In this document: positions 36,101 through 44,966 of the stretch, one piece after another | Layout of the letters: each line of letters begins with the position of its first letter | Numbering within the stretch: position 1 is the first letter of the stretch | DNA from: Flavobacterium sp. CFS9 | GTDB taxonomy: Bacteria; Bacteroidota; Bacteroidia; Flavobacteriales; Flavobacteriaceae | Assembly (NCBI RefSeq): GCF_041154745.1 | Contig: NZ_AP031573.1 | Span: 1,426,001-1,490,000, forward strand | DNA length: 64,000 bases | Reading direction: 5' to 3' | Notes under the pieces: generated by a model | What the model was told of the DNA's origin: nothing | Database searches by the model: none | Seen by the model: the letters and a program-made list of their open reading frames with translations, nothing else | Translations under genes and position numbers: made by a program

Positions 36101-36387
36101 GTTTGTATGGCGACAACACTACACCGGAACCTTTTGTTTATGACGCCTCCTACGTAAAACTGAGAGAAGTCTCTATAGGTTACGATTTTCCAAAAAAATG
36201 GCTAAAAGGTACTGGATTCGAAAGATTTAAATTTTCTATTATCGGCAGAAACCTATGGAATGTATACTCTAAAGTTCCAAACATCGATCCGGAATCTACC
36301 TATACAAACGGAAATGGACAAGGTTTCGAATATGGTTCTTTACCTTACCGAAGATCTTATGGCTTTAACTTACAATTATCATTCTAA
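33151..36387 (+). CDS. SusC/RagA-type TonB-dependent outer membrane transporter, first copy
   Basis: The 1078-residue protein has a signal peptide (MKQTILLFMFFFAIQVTQAQ), a carboxypeptidase-D-like domain (about 24-105, GTVTDTNGISIPGASISIKE), and the SusC family motif VVTALGIKRERKELGYSFQD. A plug follows with RIVIRGNRSISGDNQPLFVV and ISVLKGGAASALYGERGANG, then a large barrel ending NLQLSF. With the SusD lipoprotein 18 bp downstream it should import oligosaccharides using TonB energy. Its promoter carries two operator-like sites. The substrate is inferred, from the enzymes downstream, to be amino-sugar oligomers. Confidence 0.95.
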   Translation: MKQTILLFMFFFAIQVTQAQVKTIKGTVTDTNGISIPGASISIKEEKRGTTTDFDGKFSIDVQEGKTLTISFLGLESQNILVGNSNNLNIKMKEAAATALSGVVVTALGIKRERKELGYSFQDVKGKDLADNPTLSVAQSLYGKVAGVNISQTTGGFGSSSRIVIRGNRSISGDNQPLFVVDGVPLGNTGLASVTDSKSGRYSDGVDNGDGLSSLNMDDIENISVLKGGAASALYGERGANGVIVITTKKGKKNSLKAEYNGTTTFDQINTTYNDFQRQYGTGSNGLLPNPNDIANAKNATTSAWGPKFGSAGNTTTRIFDGSYKPYENVKNNIKDFFRTGVTVNNSFSLSGGGDNTSFRLNYSNLDATDIVPKSGLKRNTFTLGVNSQIQKLTLDAKFSYITENTDNRPSLSDDAGNLGLSVAAIAPNIDQAWLKNYEDPNGIYYPWNSDPNRLNPYFVLNENKNETQKNRILGNFSATYALTSWLSATARAGIDRFTFESSDFVNAGSTWNSRQNGSLINSNTTFQEYNAEALLNAQKSFGDFNVTFGVGANQRNSQRIVSGVALSDMITNGINKQANFVSSILNPKTNDEILVRSLYSYLRTNYKNYLFLDFTGRNDWNSTLATAVGTSGNNNYSYFYPSISSSFIFTDGFDIKSDVLTFGKIRASWAGTAKALETPYNTALYYNIQSKPLYGNSIGSITNSILPNNHLKPEFTTSYEVGADLGFFKNRLQLDLSYYYTRTKNQLIVLNVSQASGFVGINANAGAVENKGFEALITGGIFRNPDGFNWDMTLNFARNRNTLLELTDQTDLQVVSNARWAGAQIVAKVGESSTEIYGRKFQRSPNGQVIIGSNGLPLLTDGYESLGRTAPDWIGGVTNEFSYKGISLRANFDMKFGGKVYSMTNAYAAYNGLTNETLEGRDGYNAWVAEQVAAGKTLNQIGQLTPTAGLIVPGVTEVRDNTGNVTGYQNNTRYVNPQTYWRSLYGDNTTPEPFVYDASYVKLREVSIGYDFPKKWLKGTGFERFKFSIIGRNLWNVYSKVPNIDPESTYTNGNGQGFEYGSLPYRRSYGFNLQLSF

Positions 36388-36405
36388 CACTCAAATTTGA
36401 TCCTA

Positions 36406-37905
36406 ATGAAAAAACATATAACACATTTAACGAACTGTATGCTGGGTGTAATTTTATTGCTTAGCACAACCAATTGCGCAGACGATGAGCTTTTTAGAGA
36501 AACCAATACCAATCCGGAATCTTTCTTAAGTGTAGCTCCTCACTTACAATTAACCGGAGTCGAGGCTGCCCTTTCCGGCGGAATCTTTGAACAGTGGAGA
36601 GCCAATCTTATATATGGAGAAGGATTTGTGCAGCATCTGGGCGCAGCATGGGCAACTACAACTTACGGCTCTTTCTACGCTGCCAGTACAGAACATCAGG
36701 GAGCACTTTGGAACGCAAATTATGGCGGAGGCTTAATACGCAATGTAGTAGATCTCACCGAAAAAACCAACGGAAAACCGGAATACAAAAATATGAATGC
36801 CTTAGCAAAAACGCTGAAGGTAATGGCTTTCCAGCGTCTCACAGATTTATATGGAGACATCCCCTACTTTGAAGCAGGTTTAGGCTATCACAAAGTAATT
36901 CTCTATCCTAAATACAACAGCCAAAAGGATATCTACACTGACTTTTTTAAACTTCTGGACGAAGCCTATAGTCAACTACAATCCGGTACCGACCCAATAA
37001 AAGGAGATATTTTTTATGCCGGCGATATCTCAAAATGGAAAAAAATGGTTAATTCATTGAGATTACGCTGTGCGATGAGGATTTCAAAAGTAGATCCTGC
37101 CCTTGCCAAAGAGCAAATTCAAAAAGCCGTTACCAATGGTATATTTACCAGCAATGATGACAATTGTTTCATGAAACACGACTCGACTCTTCCGGAAACA
37201 AATGGCGCCACCAACAACGGTAATGGACTTTCTCATGCCTTCAAAGGTAATGAATTGAACGACCGTGCTACCATCACGATACTTAATGCACTGGGAGATG
37301 ATCCGAGAAAAAAAATATGGTTCCTACCCGTAAATGGCAATTATGTTGGTATTGACCCAAACATATATGGATACGAATTCGCACCCGGAGGAGGCAATGG
37401 TCTGTCTAGAATACAACCTTACTTATACGAAAACAGTGCCCCATACCTGCACCTTACTTACTCCGAAACACAACTCCTTTTAGCAGAAGCTTCTTTCAGA
37501 AATCTATACACCGGAGACACCAAAACTCTCTACAAAAAAGGAATTGAAGCCGGAATCAGACAATGGATTATTTTTAAAGATGCCAGCATTATTGACAATG
37601 ATGCTATTACTGCCTTTTTAGCCACAAAAAACCTTACACCGGGAAAAGAACTTGAAGAAATTGCAACCCAACAATGGCTCACTTTATTCTTAAACGGAAT
37701 GGAAGCTTACAGCAATCATAGACGTGTAAATTTTCCAATTTTAATTAAAATAACAACTGTAAGATCAACAACAGACGGAATTATGCCTTCAAGATTGCCT
37801 TATCCGCCTGAAGAATCTACCGCTAACAAAGAGAACTACCTTGCCGCCAGTGCCAAATACAACAACAACAGCTGGTTCGCTAAACTATGGTGGGATGTAG
37901 ATTAA
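36406..37905 (+). CDS. SusD/RagB-type surface glycan-binding lipoprotein, first copy
   Basis: The 499-residue protein has a lipoprotein signal with lipobox LSTTNC, then the helical SusD fold with typical motifs (LKVMAFQRLTDLYGDIPYFE, KWKKMVNSLRLRCAMRISKV, YLHLTYSETQLLLAEA). It sits on SusC as a lid that captures the glycan. I start at the ATG at 36406; an upstream TTG adds only three residues. It belongs to the SusD-like/SusD-2 group that lacks the classic N-terminal TPR arrangement. A terminator-like hairpin follows. Confidence 0.94.
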   Translation: MKKHITHLTNCMLGVILLLSTTNCADDELFRETNTNPESFLSVAPHLQLTGVEAALSGGIFEQWRANLIYGEGFVQHLGAAWATTTYGSFYAASTEHQGALWNANYGGGLIRNVVDLTEKTNGKPEYKNMNALAKTLKVMAFQRLTDLYGDIPYFEAGLGYHKVILYPKYNSQKDIYTDFFKLLDEAYSQLQSGTDPIKGDIFYAGDISKWKKMVNSLRLRCAMRISKVDPALAKEQIQKAVTNGIFTSNDDNCFMKHDSTLPETNGATNNGNGLSHAFKGNELNDRATITILNALGDDPRKKIWFLPVNGNYVGIDPNIYGYEFAPGGGNGLSRIQPYLYENSAPYLHLTYSETQLLLAEASFRNLYTGDTKTLYKKGIEAGIRQWIIFKDASIIDNDAITAFLATKNLTPGKELEEIATQQWLTLFLNGMEAYSNHRRVNFPILIKITTVRSTTDGIMPSRLPYPPEESTANKENYLAASAKYNNNSWFAKLWWDVD

Positions 37906-37948
37906 ACGATTAACCCTAACCCAATACCACTCCTTTCATGTTGATCCT

Positions 37949-37995
37949 AATACCATTCGTAATTTGTATTGAATTGCGAGTGGTATTTTTTTAGA
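37949..37995 (+). terminator. Terminator after the first susCD pair
   Basis: AATACCATTCG (37949-37959) pairs with CGAGTGGTATT (37977-37987) with one G-T wobble, and T6 follows. A related AATACCACTC at 37923-37932 can also pair with GAGTGGTATT, so two alternative hairpins are possible. Confidence 0.6.
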
Positions 37996-38164
37996 CTTTT
38001 CCGATCAAAAACAGACCGAATCGCCTATTCTTACTATTCTAAAAATACGAATTTTAAGATTAAAATAAATTCTTCCCCAAAAAACTCATTCTGCAAAATT
38101 TTCTCAGAACACCCTTAGAAACCTCACTTCTTTGGGATTATAAAAACATTTCAGAAAAAAATAT

Positions 38165-38199
38165 TGCAAAAAAAATGCACTTTATGCAAAAAAAATGCA
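38165..38199. promoter_or_regulatory. Twin operator sites C and D, upstream of the second susC
   Basis: TGCAAAAAAAATGCA occurs twice, at 38165-38179 and 38185-38199, 20 bp apart. Site D ends 19 bp before the -7 box, nearly the same geometry as site B at the first susC promoter (20 bp). The pair matches sites A/B in motif, spacing and position. Confidence 0.75.
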
Positions 38200-38218
38200 A
38201 ACAAATAAAAATTATCTA

Positions 38219-38226
38219 TATATTTG
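38219..38226 (+). promoter_or_regulatory. Probable -7 box of the second susCD promoter
   Basis: TATATTTG at 38219-38226 is identical to the -7 box of the first susC promoter and is followed by the similar sequence GATCGCC (the first has GACCGCT). The ATG lies about 40 bp downstream. No TTG is present at -33; operator D occupies that place, which may mean an activator is needed. Confidence 0.6.
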
Positions 38227-38268
38227 ATCGCCAATAAAACCAAAATAAAACATGAAAACCAAAGTATT

Positions 38269-41200
38269 ATGAAAGCAAAGCTAATTTCATTAGTATTTAT
38301 TGGGGGAGTAATCTTCTCAGCAAATGCAAAAGAGGCTGCAATTAAAACGCACTTCTTTGAACAAAAAAGCAATCAGATTGAAATTTCAGGCCAAATCATT
38401 GGTCAGGACGATGGGATGCCAATTGCCGGAGCTACTATTTACGCAAAAGGCAATTCGAAAGCAGCTACTATAACCGATGAAACAGGAAAATTTAAATTAA
38501 ATGTTCCGGAAAATGAAACTCACATCATCATTTCTTACATGGGTTATACAACTTTAGAATATAAACTAGATAAGGTAACAGATGTAGTCATAAGTTTAAA
38601 ACCTGCGGAAAATGTATTGGAACAGGTTTTAGTAACTGCACTGGGAGTTAAAAAAAGTACAAAAGCAATTTCTTATGCAGTAACCGAACTTAAAGGAACT
38701 GAATTTACAAAAGCCAAAGAAACGAATATCACCAATGCCCTGGCAGGAAAAATTGCCGGTGTAAACGTGAGTGGTACTGCAACAGGTCCAACCGGATCAA
38801 CCAGAGTTGTAATTCGCGGAAACGGTTCCTTAAACGGAAATAACCAACCCATGTATGTTGTAAACGACCTTCCAATAGACAATACACAACTAAATTTACC
38901 GGGTACCGGAAATGCACCGGGATCACCAAGAATTAACGTAGACCGAGGTGATGGAACTTCTGTTATCAATCCCGATGACATCAAAAGCATCACGGTATTA
39001 AAAGGAGGGACCGCTGCCGCTCTGTATGGTGCAAATGCTGCAAACGGTGTGATCTTAATTCAAACTAAAAGAGGATCGGCTCAAAAAGGAATTGGTGCAG
39101 AATACAACACTTCCTTTACTTTTGAAACTCCGGCTATTAAACCAGACTGGCAATATGAATATGGCGCAGGAGCTTTGGGCAAAAAACCTACAACTCAAGC
39201 TGAGGCGGTAGATTATGGCCGCTGGTCATGGGGAGCAAAAATGGACGGAACAGACGTGGTTCAGTTCGACGGTGTAAAAAGACCTTACTCTCCTCAAAAA
39301 GACAACATTAAAAACTTCTACCAAACCGGAACTACTTTTATCAACTCACTTGCCTTATCAGGAGGAACCGACAAAGCATCCGGACGTCTTTCGTTTATGA
39401 ATATGGACAATCAGGGCATCGTACCTAATACTTCTTTTAATCGAAAAAGTGTCAACATTGCAAGTAATGTTAACCTGACAAACTGGTTAAAATTTGACGT
39501 TGTAGCCCAATACAATATCGACAAAACAGAGAATAGAACTACAGTATCTGATGCAGAAGCAAATCCTAACTGGGCAACTTATATGATCGCCAATACCGTC
39601 GACATCAGAAATCTTTCTCCGGGTTATGATGCAAATGGCAGAGAGGTAGCCTGGAATCCCGTTGCAGTGGCAACAAATCCCTACTTCGCTGTCAATAAAA
39701 TTAAGAACAGCGATACTAAAAACCGCTTTATCGGAATGCTAAATGTAAAAGTGAACTTTACACCTGAATTATTCCTTCAGGGAAGAATTGGGCAAGATTA
39801 TACTAATTACGATTTTTATGCGTACATTCCTAAAACAAGTTTAAACAATCCTGTTGGATACGGGCAGGGTTCAAAAGTAAAATTATCCAATTTAAACTCA
39901 GAAGCCATTCTGAACTACACTAAGAAAAACATCTACAAAGATTTCTCTTTGAACGCTTTAATTGGGGTCAATTCTCGTACCAATGTAAGAGATGAAGTTA
40001 GAATAGACGGATCTAATTTTATATTAGACGACTTCTACTCTTTAACTAATCTTGCCACTATAACCTATGCCTATCCTTACGGAAAAACAAAAACAAATTC
40101 TGTATATGCCGCAGCAGATTTAGATTACAAAAATGTGGTTTTCCTAAACTTCACAGGACGTCAGGACTGGTTTTCTACTCTTTCAAAAGACAACAATACG
40201 ATATTCTATCCATCAGTAGGTACCAGTGTTATTCTTTCAGACATCGTAAAAATGCCGGAATGGATTTCATTCAGTAAAGTAAGAGCTTCCTGGGCACAAG
40301 TGGGTGGAGCTACTCCGGATCCGTATGCTTTAAACCAATCATACTCTATGATTCAGGGCGGACACAACGGTCAATACCTACAAAGCACAACAGGTTCAAG
40401 AGTTCCAAATTCAACACTAAGTCCATTAACTTCAACAACAGTAGAAGTTGGAACAGACATGGGGTTCTTTAACAACCGCTTAAATCTTGATTTTGCCTGG
40501 TACAACAGAGAAACTACTAATGACATTGTAGAAACTACCATCTCAAATGCATCAGGAGCAAGAACCGCTTTACTGAACCTTGGAAAAATGAAAAATACCG
40601 GAGTTGAACTTTTGCTGAGCGGAAAGATCATCAACAACGATAATTTTTCATGGGAAGCCAGCATCAACGGATCTTATAACAAAAATACCGTTGAATCACT
40701 TACAGGTCAGTTAAATTCGCTTACGATGGCAACTTCTGTAAACGGATATGTTACCGTTAACAGCGACGTTGGTCGTCCTTACAGTATTATAAAAGGATAC
40801 AAACCTCTTAAAGATGCCAATGGTAACACCGTGTATAATGTAAGTGGCAATACTGCAACTGTTGCACAAGGTCCTCTTGAAGAACTAGGACAGGGTGTTC
40901 ATCCTTGGTCGGCAGGTATCAGTAATGAATTCAAATACAAATCAGTATCCTTCAGCTTTTTAATTGATGGTAAATTTGGTGGAGATTTATACTCTGGAAC
41001 AGACTTGTACGGAACCCGTATGGGATTGACCAAAATGACACTGGAAGGTCGTGAGAACGGATTACCAATTTCGGGTGTTGATACTAAAGGAAATCCTGTA
41101 AATATGGTTATTGCACCGGCAGATCTAAGAACTTATTATGACGGTTTAAGAAATATCTCTTCTTATTTTGTTTACGATGCCAGTTTCATAAAACTAAGAC

Positions 41201-41424
41201 AAGTAATTATTGGCTATCAGCTGCCAATTGAAAAATTCGGTTTTTTATCCAAACTTCAGGGAGCTTCAGTTTCTTTTATCGCAAGAAACCTGTTCATTCT
41301 TTACAAGAAGACACCAAATGTAGATCCTGAATCTATATTTAGTGCCGGAAATGCTCAGGGTATAGAACAATTTGGAGTACCTAGAACAAGAAGTTTCGGA
41401 TTAAGTTTAAATGTTAAATTTTAA
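38269..41424 (+). CDS. SusC/RagA-type TonB-dependent outer membrane transporter, second copy
   Basis: The 1051-residue protein starts at the ATG at 38269 with a signal peptide MKAKLISLVFIGGVIFSANA; the frame continues upstream to 38224 but adds no signal. It has a carboxypeptidase-D-like domain (about 33-115, ISGQIIGQDDGMPIAGATIY), the SusC motif VTALGVKKSTKAISYAVTEL, a plug with RVVIRGNGSLNGNNQPMYVV and ITVLKGGTAAALYGANAANG, and a barrel ending LSLNVKF. It is clearly distinct from the first copy in sequence, so the two pairs probably take different oligomers of one substrate class. Confidence 0.95.
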   Translation: MKAKLISLVFIGGVIFSANAKEAAIKTHFFEQKSNQIEISGQIIGQDDGMPIAGATIYAKGNSKAATITDETGKFKLNVPENETHIIISYMGYTTLEYKLDKVTDVVISLKPAENVLEQVLVTALGVKKSTKAISYAVTELKGTEFTKAKETNITNALAGKIAGVNVSGTATGPTGSTRVVIRGNGSLNGNNQPMYVVNDLPIDNTQLNLPGTGNAPGSPRINVDRGDGTSVINPDDIKSITVLKGGTAAALYGANAANGVILIQTKRGSAQKGIGAEYNTSFTFETPAIKPDWQYEYGAGALGKKPTTQAEAVDYGRWSWGAKMDGTDVVQFDGVKRPYSPQKDNIKNFYQTGTTFINSLALSGGTDKASGRLSFMNMDNQGIVPNTSFNRKSVNIASNVNLTNWLKFDVVAQYNIDKTENRTTVSDAEANPNWATYMIANTVDIRNLSPGYDANGREVAWNPVAVATNPYFAVNKIKNSDTKNRFIGMLNVKVNFTPELFLQGRIGQDYTNYDFYAYIPKTSLNNPVGYGQGSKVKLSNLNSEAILNYTKKNIYKDFSLNALIGVNSRTNVRDEVRIDGSNFILDDFYSLTNLATITYAYPYGKTKTNSVYAAADLDYKNVVFLNFTGRQDWFSTLSKDNNTIFYPSVGTSVILSDIVKMPEWISFSKVRASWAQVGGATPDPYALNQSYSMIQGGHNGQYLQSTTGSRVPNSTLSPLTSTTVEVGTDMGFFNNRLNLDFAWYNRETTNDIVETTISNASGARTALLNLGKMKNTGVELLLSGKIINNDNFSWEASINGSYNKNTVESLTGQLNSLTMATSVNGYVTVNSDVGRPYSIIKGYKPLKDANGNTVYNVSGNTATVAQGPLEELGQGVHPWSAGISNEFKYKSVSFSFLIDGKFGGDLYSGTDLYGTRMGLTKMTLEGRENGLPISGVDTKGNPVNMVIAPADLRTYYDGLRNISSYFVYDASFIKLRQVIIGYQLPIEKFGFLSKLQGASVSFIARNLFILYKKTPNVDPESIFSAGNAQGIEQFGVPRTRSFGLSLNVKF

Positions 41425-41435
41425 AGAACAAAACC

Positions 41436-42965
41436 ATGAAAAAGAGAACCATTTTATATATGGCAGGTATACTTTTAGGAAGTATGACAGCCTGCACCAA
41501 AGATTTTGAAGAAATCAACACCAACCCCAACTCTGTTGAAGTACCAAATGCTACCTTTATTTTTAGTCAGTCACAGCTTGATGGGTTAAACAACAATTAC
41601 TTTTTTACCAATGTGTTGCAATGTGGCGGTATGTTGCAGCATTATGCAACCTACAAAGAAGCATCAGGTGTGGGAGACAAGTACCTAAACAATGAGTCTT
41701 ACTATTCTGCTTACTTCAACAGAGGTTATCCAACTGCTGTCAATGAAATCCAAACGGTAATTAATACTTTAAAGGACAATCCGGTCGAGAGCAACAAACT
41801 CAACATCGCAAGAATCTGGAAGGCCTATATCTACCATCGTATGACCGATTTATACGGAGATATCCCTTATACTGAAGCATCAAAAGCCTATACAAACGAG
41901 CATTTTCTTCCAAAATACGACAGTCAGGAATTCATCTATAAAGATTTACTAAAAGAACTTGATGAAGCAGCCGCTGCCTTAGATCCGGCCAAAGCAAGTT
42001 TTGGTAAAGCCGATTTTATCTATGAAGGCAACATAGCCAAATGGAAAAAGTTTTCTTACTCTCTAATGCTTCGTCTTGGTTTACGACTTTCAAAAGTTGA
42101 TCCTGCATTATCCAAAACCTGGGTAACAAAAGCCATTACCGGAGGAGTAATCGTAAACGCAACGGACAATGCACTCATTAAATATACGGATGGCCCGAAT
42201 GATTTCAACAGAAATCCTGCCGGTATTGACTCCAGAAGTCTTGATTTTGCAAAAGATTCCTTTGGACAAAAAAATACAGAGGGGGGGAAGCTAGCCAAAA
42301 CTTTTATCGATGTACTAAAAGCTACTTCAGATCCAAGACTTAGTGTTTATTCTGGTGTTTGGCAGGGAACTGTACAAAACACAGATCCTGCTGTACAAAA
42401 AGGTTTCCCTAACGGAACTAAAACTGCCCCGTCTGCGGCAGAACAAGGCACTTATTCTGAGCCTAACCAAAGTACTGTATTCCGATATGATGCTCCTATG
42501 ATGATCCTGAGTAATGCTGAAACCAACCTTTATCTGGCCGAAGCGGCCATAAGAGGATGGTACACCGCTGAGAACGATAAAGATTTATATGAGAAAGCCG
42601 TAAAAGCATCTTTCCTGAATATGGGAATTTACGGTGCAAACTATGCAATTACAGACGCAACACCGTATCTAACAGCAAATCCTTATAATGTGACTGGAAC
42701 CTTTGATCAAAAGATGAATCAGATACACAGCCAAATCTGGATAGCGCTATTTGTAGACGAGCAGGAAATTTATGCCAACTGGAGAAGAACAGGCTACCCG
42801 GTTTTAACACCAGTAAACTTTCCGGGCAACGTTACTAACGGAACCATTCCAAGACGTATCAAATACCCGGTAAGCGAATATTCCGTGAATTCAACTAACT
42901 TAGCTGAAGCAGTTAAACGTCAGGGACCTGATACTTTTACTACAAGAATCTGGTGGGATAAATAA
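41436..42965 (+). CDS. SusD/RagB-type surface glycan-binding lipoprotein, second copy
   Basis: The 509-residue protein has a lipoprotein signal with lipobox GSMTAC and SusD motifs (IARIWKAYIYHRMTDLYGDI, KWKKFSYSLMLRLGLRLSKV, MILSNAETNLYLAEAAIRGW). It is 11 bp after its SusC and 17 bp before the GntP gene, which suggests that outer membrane uptake, inner membrane uptake and catabolism are transcribed together. Confidence 0.94.
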   Translation: MKKRTILYMAGILLGSMTACTKDFEEINTNPNSVEVPNATFIFSQSQLDGLNNNYFFTNVLQCGGMLQHYATYKEASGVGDKYLNNESYYSAYFNRGYPTAVNEIQTVINTLKDNPVESNKLNIARIWKAYIYHRMTDLYGDIPYTEASKAYTNEHFLPKYDSQEFIYKDLLKELDEAAAALDPAKASFGKADFIYEGNIAKWKKFSYSLMLRLGLRLSKVDPALSKTWVTKAITGGVIVNATDNALIKYTDGPNDFNRNPAGIDSRSLDFAKDSFGQKNTEGGKLAKTFIDVLKATSDPRLSVYSGVWQGTVQNTDPAVQKGFPNGTKTAPSAAEQGTYSEPNQSTVFRYDAPMMILSNAETNLYLAEAAIRGWYTAENDKDLYEKAVKASFLNMGIYGANYAITDATPYLTANPYNVTGTFDQKMNQIHSQIWIALFVDEQEIYANWRRTGYPVLTPVNFPGNVTNGTIPRRIKYPVSEYSVNSTNLAEAVKRQGPDTFTTRIWWDK

Positions 42966-42982
42966 TAATACAAAAAAGATAA

Positions 42983-44302
42983 ATGAGCATATTAATTCTT
43001 ACGGCATGCATTGCGTTTCTAATCGTCCAGATCGCCTGGCTTAAAATCAATCCGTTTATTGCCTTTATCATAACAGCTTTATTAGCAGGCCTTTTTTTAG
43101 GCCTGCCAATAAACACTCTGTCACAAACCGTACAAAAAGGTTTGGGCGAAATGTTAGGATCGATTACGCTGATTATTGTTTTCGGAACCTGTATCGGTAA
43201 ACTTACCGTTTCATCAGGTGCCGCCAATGTCATTGCCAAAACTGTTATGGGATGGACGGGTAAAAAATACGTTCGCCTTGGCTTAATGATTACCGGATTT
43301 ATTGTTGGGATACCTCTATTTTATAGTGTTGGTTTTGTTTTGTTAGTACCCTTAATCTTCTCAGTAGCCCATCAATTTAAGCTTTCAAAAGTATATCTCG
43401 GTATTCCAATGCTGGCGTCGCTTTCAGTAGCACACGGTTTCTTGCCCCCACATCCGTCTCCAATGGCCTTAAGCAGTATTTTTAATGCCGATCTTGGACT
43501 CGTTTTAGTTTACGGAATTATCATTGCCATACCAACCATTTTTATTGCAGGTTTACTGTTTTCGAATTTACTCAAAAACATCAAAACCGAATCCGATCAT
43601 GAAATCTTAAACGTTGAAGAAGTTGTAAACGAAGGCAAACTTCCAAGTTTTTCACTCAGTCTGTTTTCTGCTTTATTTCCGGTTTTCGGATTAACGGTGA
43701 CTTCGATATTACCAATGATTTCTAAAAATGAAACTTTAGGAGATATCTGCAAAACAATTGGAGAACCAAGCATGATCATGCTGATCTCTTTACTGATCTG
43801 TACTTATACTTTAGGCATTAGAATGAACCGCAGCATCACCTCTGTAATGGAGGATTATGCCGTTGCGATTAAAGATGTTGCCTTAATCGTTTTAATTGTT
43901 GGAGGAGCCGGCGGTCTGAAAGAAGTTATGATTGTGAGCGGTGTAAACGAAACTATCGTTACAGCTTTAACACAAATAAACATTCATCCTTACTTATTAG
44001 CATGGATGATGGCAGCGATCATTCGTGTTTGCGTAGGTTCAGCAACAGCAGCCGGATTAATGACCGCCACGGTTCTATTACCTTTATTGCAAACTGCCGG
44101 ACTTGATCCTAACTTATTAGTACTGTCAGTTGGAGCAGGAAGCTTAATGTGCTCTCATGTAAACGACCCAAGCTTCTGGATGTTCAAAGAATATTTTAAC
44201 ATCAGCCTGAAAGATACTTTCAAATCATGGACCGTTATGGAATCCTTAGTATCCGTTTTAGGAATCATTTTCGTTTTTATTTTAAACTCTATAATACATT
44301 AA
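42983..44302 (+). CDS. GntP-family inner membrane permease (sugar-acid symporter)
   Basis: The 439-residue protein has about 12 hydrophobic segments and the GntP-type motifs HGFLPPHPSP and GSATAAGLMTATVLL, plus SHVNDPSFWMFKEYFN near the C-terminus. Family members carry gluconate and related hydroxy acids by proton symport, and some carry D-serine. In this locus an amino-sugar acid such as 2-acetamido-2-deoxy-gluconate or glucosaminate is the likely cargo; this is inferred. It lies between susD and ridA with gaps of 17 and 4 bp. Confidence 0.92.
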   Translation: MSILILTACIAFLIVQIAWLKINPFIAFIITALLAGLFLGLPINTLSQTVQKGLGEMLGSITLIIVFGTCIGKLTVSSGAANVIAKTVMGWTGKKYVRLGLMITGFIVGIPLFYSVGFVLLVPLIFSVAHQFKLSKVYLGIPMLASLSVAHGFLPPHPSPMALSSIFNADLGLVLVYGIIIAIPTIFIAGLLFSNLLKNIKTESDHEILNVEEVVNEGKLPSFSLSLFSALFPVFGLTVTSILPMISKNETLGDICKTIGEPSMIMLISLLICTYTLGIRMNRSITSVMEDYAVAIKDVALIVLIVGGAGGLKEVMIVSGVNETIVTALTQINIHPYLLAWMMAAIIRVCVGSATAAGLMTATVLLPLLQTAGLDPNLLVLSVGAGSLMCSHVNDPSFWMFKEYFNISLKDTFKSWTVMESLVSVLGIIFVFILNSIIH

Positions 44303-44306
44303 TATC

Positions 44307-44774
44307 ATGAATTTATTACCACAAGAAAAATTTGAAACCCTTGGATTGTCTCTTCCTCCGGCGCCTCAGCCTTTAGGAATATACAAGCCCTATTTAGTTG
44401 ATGGTAAATATTTATACCTTTCAGGTCACGGGCCTGTAAGAGACGACAAATCCTTAATCATCGGCCGAATTGGTGATGACATGGACATCGAAGAAGGAAA
44501 GTTAGCAGCAAGACAAGTCGGATTAACCATGCTTTCTACAATTGTAACCAATTTTGGAAGCCTGAATAAAGTAAAAAAAGTTATAAAAGTACTCGGAATG
44601 GTGAACTGTAATGGTGAATTCTTAAGGCATCCCTATGTAATAAATGGTTGCAGCGAATTATTTGCTGAAGTCTGGGGACAGGAAAACGGAATTGGAGTAC
44701 GAAGCGCTGTAGGAATGGGATCTTTACCAGACAACATTCCTGTTGAAGTTGAAGCCGTTTTCGAATTATACTAA
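44307..44774 (+). CDS. RidA/YjgF-family protein
   Basis: The 155-residue protein has the RidA fold with the pattern YLYLSGHGPV and the C-terminal VRSAVGMGSLPDNIPVEVEA, which contains the family's conserved active-site Arg. RidA proteins hydrolyse the reactive enamine/imine intermediates released by PLP-dependent dehydratases. It is 4 bp after the permease and upstream of a PLP deaminase-like gene, so its likely job is to speed release of ammonia from that enzyme's product. It is longer than E. coli RidA (128 residues) because of N-terminal and middle insertions. Confidence 0.9.
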   Translation: MNLLPQEKFETLGLSLPPAPQPLGIYKPYLVDGKYLYLSGHGPVRDDKSLIIGRIGDDMDIEEGKLAARQVGLTMLSTIVTNFGSLNKVKKVIKVLGMVNCNGEFLRHPYVINGCSELFAEVWGQENGIGVRSAVGMGSLPDNIPVEVEAVFELY

Positions 44775-44779
44775 AAAGT

Positions 44780-44952
44780 TATGCCGCAGATTATAAGATT
44801 AAAAAAGGATTATTTTTTTGTTTGCCACAAATTTCACGAATTTACACTAATTATTTTTTACCATATTGATTCGCGAAAATTAGTGCAATTCGCGGCTAAA
44901 AAAAATTAACCGTACCTTTAATAAATCCTTGAAATCCATATAATCTGTGGCA
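44780..44952. repeat. Nested inverted repeat in the ridA-kdgK gap
   Basis: Outer arms GCCGCAGATTAT (about 44783-44794) and ATAATCTGTGGC (about 44940-44951) pair with one mismatch. Inner arms GAATTTACACTAATT (about 44838-44852) and AATTAGTGCAATTC (about 44878-44891) pair with an interruption. GCCACAAATT/AATTCGCGGC extends the inner stem. The element fills most of the 192-bp gap. It looks like a dispersed Flavobacterium intergenic repeat inserted in the operon. Confidence 0.65.
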
Positions 44953-44966
44953 AAAAAACAAAAAAT

